A stretch of 46,319 nucleotides of DNA from assembly GCF_002954385.1 (NCBI RefSeq), contig NZ_MQVY01000004.1, positions 235,045 through 281,363 of the forward strand, given 5' to 3'. Under the pieces are notes generated by a model. The model did no database searches and was not told the DNA's origin. It saw only the letters and a program-made list of their open reading frames with translations. The DNA is from Tenacibaculum sp. SG-28. GTDB lineage: Bacteria > Bacteroidota > Bacteroidia > Flavobacteriales > Flavobacteriaceae. Position 1 is the stretch's first letter. The number at the start of each line of letters is the position of its first letter. Both the position numbers and the translations under genes were made by a program. Of the stretch, positions 42,819-46,319 are shown one piece after another.

Positions 42819-43979
42819 ATGAATTTAGTGTTAAGAAAGTATCACAGACTATTATTTGTACTCGTCGCAATTGTATTATTTTTATTTTTATCGCGAGTTT
42901 GCACTGTCTATAATTTACGTTATACAAGTATTCTGTTTCTTGCTTTTTCATTCCTTTTTTTGGCGTATATTACTTTTTTTACCATCAAAAAATGGCGTAT
43001 AGGAGAGAAATACAGAATTCCTTATTCATCCTATGAGTTTTATATTGCGTCCTTGCTTTTTGCTTTGGTTTGTGTTGTTGGAATATTAGAGGCAAATCCT
43101 ACCAAACCAGATTTTGCAGCAGTTTTTTCCTTGTTACTGTTTTACACAGTAGTATTTGTACTTATAAAAGTGATAAATGTATACAGAGGAAGAAAAGGAG
43201 TTTCCTTGTTGTCAAAGATATTTCTACAAAGATTAGTATTTTTTCTTTTTGTATTTGGTGTTGGACGGATCATCATCATCATAGAGGAATATGGAGATAC
43301 CGATGCCCTACTTCTTGTTACTCTCTTTTACTTTCCGATTGTTATATTCTTAATTATTCGGTGGTCATTTCAACAAATTAAGTCTGTTTTAACATTAAAG
43401 AAAGAAAAGACAAAGACAGAATTATTATTACTTAAAAGTCAGGTGAATCCGCATTTTTTCTTTAATATGTTAAACAATCTGTACGGTCTTGTTAGTGCAG
43501 ACCCCGCTTTAGCAAAGCAACTAATTTTACGATTATCGGATATGATGCGATATAGTATTTATGAGGGGGGAAGAGAGTTGGTTCCTATAGAGGAAGAGGT
43601 AGATTTTCTTAAAAATTTTATAGAATTACACCAAATGCGGTACCGCAAACAAATCGATGTAAAATTCACAACTACTATTCAACAGAATTACAATGTAATG
43701 CCGTTGTTATATATAATTCTCTTAGAAAATGCGTTCAAGCATGGCGTTGAAAATTTAAGAAAAAATGCTTTTGTACATTTACAATTACATGCTGCAGAAA
43801 ACACAGTTTATTTCTCGATAGTAAATAATTATGATGCTACTGCATTATCAACATCGAAAGGCATAGGTTTAGATAACTTAAAACGAAGACTTGCTTTGGG
43901 GTATCCTGATAAACATTCATTGATTTTCACAAAAGAAAATAATAAATATAAAGTTGAATTAACCATTACCACATTATGA
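42819..43979 (+). CDS. LytS-type sensor histidine kinase (His_kinase family)
   Basis: 386 aa from the ATG at 42819; a TTG two codons earlier is an alternative. The N-terminal ~180 residues hold about five or six TM helices without a large extracellular domain. The kinase core has LLLKSQVNPHFFFNMLNNLYGL (phospho-acceptor His212), LSDMMRYSIYEG, a YLKNFIELHQMR-like segment (DFLKNFIELHQMRY) and the N-box LLENAFKHGV with GIGLDNLKRRL as G-box. It phosphorylates the LytTR regulator encoded 4 bases overlapping downstream. Divergent orientation from the ABC transporter suggests that transporter is a target (inference). Confidence 0.92.
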   Translation: MNLVLRKYHRLLFVLVAIVLFLFLSRVCTVYNLRYTSILFLAFSFLFLAYITFFTIKKWRIGEKYRIPYSSYEFYIASLLFALVCVVGILEANPTKPDFAAVFSLLLFYTVVFVLIKVINVYRGRKGVSLLSKIFLQRLVFFLFVFGVGRIIIIIEEYGDTDALLLVTLFYFPIVIFLIIRWSFQQIKSVLTLKKEKTKTELLLLKSQVNPHFFFNMLNNLYGLVSADPALAKQLILRLSDMMRYSIYEGGRELVPIEEEVDFLKNFIELHQMRYRKQIDVKFTTTIQQNYNVMPLLYIILLENAFKHGVENLRKNAFVHLQLHAAENTVYFSIVNNYDATALSTSKGIGLDNLKRRLALGYPDKHSLIFTKENNKYKVELTITTL

Positions 43980-44668
43980 TTACCTATTTAATAATTGATG
44001 ACGAATATATAGCTCATGATATAATACAGGGGTATTGTAATTTATTGCCAAATTTAAAACTCATGAAAAACTGCTATGATGCGTTTGAAGCAATGGAGTA
44101 TTTGCAGAATAATAGGGTTGATTTGCTATTTTTAGATTTAAATATGCCAAAATTGAAAGGGTTTGATTTTTTAAGAACACTACCTATTCCTCCAAAAGTA
44201 ATCGTTACGACAGCATATAAGGAACATGCGTTAGAAGGGTATGAATTAAATATATCCGATTATTTATTAAAGCCATTTTCTTTTGAACGTTTTTTAAAGG
44301 CTATAAATAAAACTTTTAGTACACATAATGAACAATCACCTTCTTACAAAACATCGAATGTGTCTAAACGTGTTTTTTTTAAAAGTAACAAAAAGTACGT
44401 GCAAATAGAATTAAGTAAGATTCTTTTTATTGAAGCAGCAGGTAATTATATAAAGTTGATTGCAGCAGATACAACTATAACACTACGAGAGAAATTATCT
44501 ACTGTGTTAGAGGAGTTGCCAAAAGAAGATTTCTTACAAGTACACAAATCTTTTGTAGTAGCTACCGCTCATATTCATTCTATTGAAGGGAATAGAATAC
44601 ATGTACTCGACTATACAATTCCTATTGGGAAATTGTACAAAAGTAATATTACCAGAATTATAGAATAA
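43976..44668 (+). CDS. LytTR-family response regulator
   Basis: 230 aa. The receiver domain (1-115) has IIDDE at the N-terminus, phospho-acceptor Asp54 in LLFLDLNMP, Thr in VIVTTAYKEHA and Lys in YLLKPFSFERF. The LytTR DNA-binding domain (~130-230) shows IEAAGNYIKL, LREKLSTVLEELP and FLQVHKSFVVA...IEGNRI. The ATG overlaps the kinase TGA by 4 bases. LytTR regulators bind paired short direct repeats; I did not identify such a site here with confidence. Confidence 0.94.
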   Translation: MITYLIIDDEYIAHDIIQGYCNLLPNLKLMKNCYDAFEAMEYLQNNRVDLLFLDLNMPKLKGFDFLRTLPIPPKVIVTTAYKEHALEGYELNISDYLLKPFSFERFLKAINKTFSTHNEQSPSYKTSNVSKRVFFKSNKKYVQIELSKILFIEAAGNYIKLIAADTTITLREKLSTVLEELPKEDFLQVHKSFVVATAHIHSIEGNRIHVLDYTIPIGKLYKSNITRIIE

Positions 44669-44758
44669 AAACATCTAGTCTTTTTACTAAAAAAACTTCA
44701 ATAATTTGTAATTTTTAAACTGATTTTGTGACTTTAAAAAAAACCAAATCTTTTATTT

Positions 44759-45646
44759 ATGAAATTTTCTATTGTCGCAAAATTTTTATTATTATTTCTT
44801 ATTCCGTTTTTAGCCTTAGCACAAGCAAAAAAAGACATAACCACCCATCAAGTAACCGAAAAGATTTATATGCTAGAGGGTAGAGGTGGAAACATTGGAC
44901 TGTGCGTCGGGGAGGATGGTGTTTTTATGATTGATAGTAAGTTTAAAGACTTAAGTCCTGCAATTAAAAAAGCGATCCGTTCCATAACCGATAAACCCGT
45001 AAAGTTTTTAATTAATACACATTTACATGGAGATCATACCGGGGGAAATGAGAATTTTGCAAATGATGAGGTGGTTGTAGTTGCACATGATAATGTACGA
45101 AAAAGAATGCTATTACTGCAATCTGTAAAAGGAAACAAAAAAGACCTTTTTCCATCAAAAGCACTTCCTGTTGTTACTTTTTCAGAAAATATTAATTTTT
45201 ATTTTAACAATGAAGATATCCATATTTTTCACGTGAATAATGCACACACTGATGGCGATGCGCTTGTGTTCTTCAAAACTAGTAATGTACTTCATATGGG
45301 CGATACGTATTTCAGAGGGAAATATCCATACATAGATGTAAATTCTGGAGGCTCTGTAGAGGGATATCTTAACGCTTTAAAAGCTGGTGCTGCAATAGCA
45401 AATGACACAACTAAAATTATTCCAGGACATAATGAGGTATCCTCTAAAAAAGAACTTCTTGCTTATATTCAAAAAATTACAACCATTGTAGAAAGAGTAA
45501 AAAATGCCATAAATGAAGGCAAGACCGAAGCGGAAGTAATTGACGATGAAAGTTTGTCAGAGGAGTTCGATGCAACGATGGGAGATCGTTTTATTAAACC
45601 AGAGTTTTTTAGAAGATCTGTTTATAAAAGTTTAACTAACCAATAA
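44759..45646 (+). CDS. Exported MBL-fold metallo-hydrolase
   Basis: 295 aa with a signal peptide ending FLALAQA. Zinc-binding motifs: INTHLHGDHTGG (HxHxDH), NNAHTDGDALVFF (His and Asp), HMGDTYFRG and KIIPGHNEV (His). Spacing resembles subclass B3-like and cyclase-like MBL proteins of Bacteroidota. Location is periplasmic. Substrate unknown; a beta-lactam role should not be assumed. It lies 90 bases after the LytTR gene on the same strand, probably with its own promoter. Confidence 0.85.
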   Translation: MKFSIVAKFLLLFLIPFLALAQAKKDITTHQVTEKIYMLEGRGGNIGLCVGEDGVFMIDSKFKDLSPAIKKAIRSITDKPVKFLINTHLHGDHTGGNENFANDEVVVVAHDNVRKRMLLLQSVKGNKKDLFPSKALPVVTFSENINFYFNNEDIHIFHVNNAHTDGDALVFFKTSNVLHMGDTYFRGKYPYIDVNSGGSVEGYLNALKAGAAIANDTTKIIPGHNEVSSKKELLAYIQKITTIVERVKNAINEGKTEAEVIDDESLSEEFDATMGDRFIKPEFFRRSVYKSLTNQ

Positions 45647-46319
45647 TGGCCAAAGAATTACATAGTATTTATCCAATAGAAATTCTATTGTAAATTCTAG
45701 ACTTTAATATTCAACTTGTTTGGAGTATTCTACAATGGATTAGAAAAACTATAATTCATATTTTTACAAGTAAAGAAAGGCACCATTCCGAGCGAAATAG
45801 TGCCTTTCAAAAAACTAACCAAACTTCTAAAAAAATGAATAACAATATATAATTGTTACTTAAATTTACGCTATTTATTCATTTAATAATTTGGATCTTA
45901 GACAAATGGTTTGTTTTTTATGATGAAATGCATAAATGAAACCGTTAATGATTTTTTTAAAATCTATGCTACAATAAATAATGGAGCATAAAAAACTCGT
46001 ATAATGGTATCCGAGTCATTTTATGAAAAAGAAAGACCTAGGCTTAATCCTAAGCAAGTTAAAGTTAGGTGAAAAACTATCGATAAAACACAGTGTTTTA
46101 ATGTATTATTTGATTGCAGATTTTCTTTTAAACTATAAATTCGTAGCGATAAATTCGGTAAAATTAGTTTGTGGAACATAAATTAACGTAGAGGAGTACA
46201 AATCGATGTTTGCCAAACAGCGGAAGAAATAGGCTCGAAAAAAGCGTCGTAAGCAGAAGAATGGAAAGTAGTTTTACAGATGTGGTGAGGTGGTTTATAG
46301 TTTTAGTAGAGGGTAACTA
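45647..46319. other. Right-end region without a convincing gene
   Basis: About 670 bases. It holds an inverted repeat GAAAGGCAC (45775-45783) / GTGCCTTTC (45800-45808) with a 16-base loop; there is no T-tract on the plus strand and only a mixed T-rich tail on the minus strand. A short ORF (46023-46181) is listed separately. The last ~130 bases show no clear coding signal. Confidence 0.5.
46023..46181 (+). CDS. Short ORF, hypothetical, possibly the start of a decayed gene
   Basis: 52 codons from an ATG, starting MKKKDLGLILSKLKLGEKL and ending KLVCGT. After the TAA the same frame goes on with INVEEYKSMFAKQRKK, another stop, then ARKKRRKQKNGK. Continuous charge-rich protein-like composition across two stops could mean a decayed gene, or chance. 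I do not recognise it. Confidence 0.25.
   Translation: MKKKDLGLILSKLKLGEKLSIKHSVLMYYLIADFLLNYKFVAINSVKLVCGT

Overview
The window is AT-rich, densely coded DNA from a member of the Bacteroidota, most likely a marine or free-living flavobacterium. Evidence for this: SusC/SusD pairs, a hybrid two-component regulator (HTCS), many short lipoprotein signals, a TAnnTTTG-type -7 promoter box, weak Shine-Dalgarno sequences, and a LytS/LytTR pair beside an ABC/M1-peptidase module.

Layout. (1) 1-840: decayed DNA ending in the 3' half of a tRNA-Arg(TCT) gene with its terminator, which reads as the edge of an integrated element. (2) 944-4508: a thioredoxin-like protein and a Cys-rich lipoprotein, a frameshifted cation diffusion facilitator, and an SGNH-like lipoprotein. 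(3) 4693-8790, minus strand: a probable metal/siderophore uptake operon (small Cys-motif protein, frameshifted TonB receptor, PepSY membrane protein). (4) 9517-36880: a large galactose-directed polysaccharide utilisation locus. Transcription unit 1 (9517-19349) has a GH2 beta-galactosidase lipoprotein, two alpha/beta-hydrolase esterases, a BCCT transporter, an SDR, an MDR oxidoreductase and a class C beta-lactamase-fold hydrolase. Unit 2 (19861-26919) has SusC, SusD, a surface lipoprotein and a CE2-like acetylesterase. The HTCS lies on the opposite strand (27051-31153). Unit 3 (32113-36880) has galM, an Na+/sugar symporter, galK and galT. (5) 37121-37891: a lipoprotein made of four ~50-residue Tyr/Trp/His-rich repeats. 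(6) 38090-44668: an ABC transporter with a permease/M1-aminopeptidase fusion, divergent from a LytS/LytTR two-component system. (7) 44759-45646: an exported MBL-fold hydrolase, then about 670 bases with no convincing gene.

How it works together. Outer-membrane and surface proteins would bind and deacylate a decorated galactose-containing glycan, GH2 would release galactose, and galM/symporter/galK/galT would feed it into the Leloir pathway. The main new observation is regulatory. Each of the three units is preceded by a direct repeat of ATTGTCCAAA with exactly 22-bp periodicity, and a TAnnTTT(G/A) box starts exactly 46 bp after the start of the second repeat in all three. This predicts the HTCS operator and promoter, defines a regulon, and moves the SusC start codon downstream.

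A caution on quality: five large genes (CDF, TonB receptor, SusC, HTCS, permease/M1 fusion) each carry one small indel, several in short homopolymers, while both sides of the break stay well conserved. Sequencing or assembly error is at least as likely as real gene decay.
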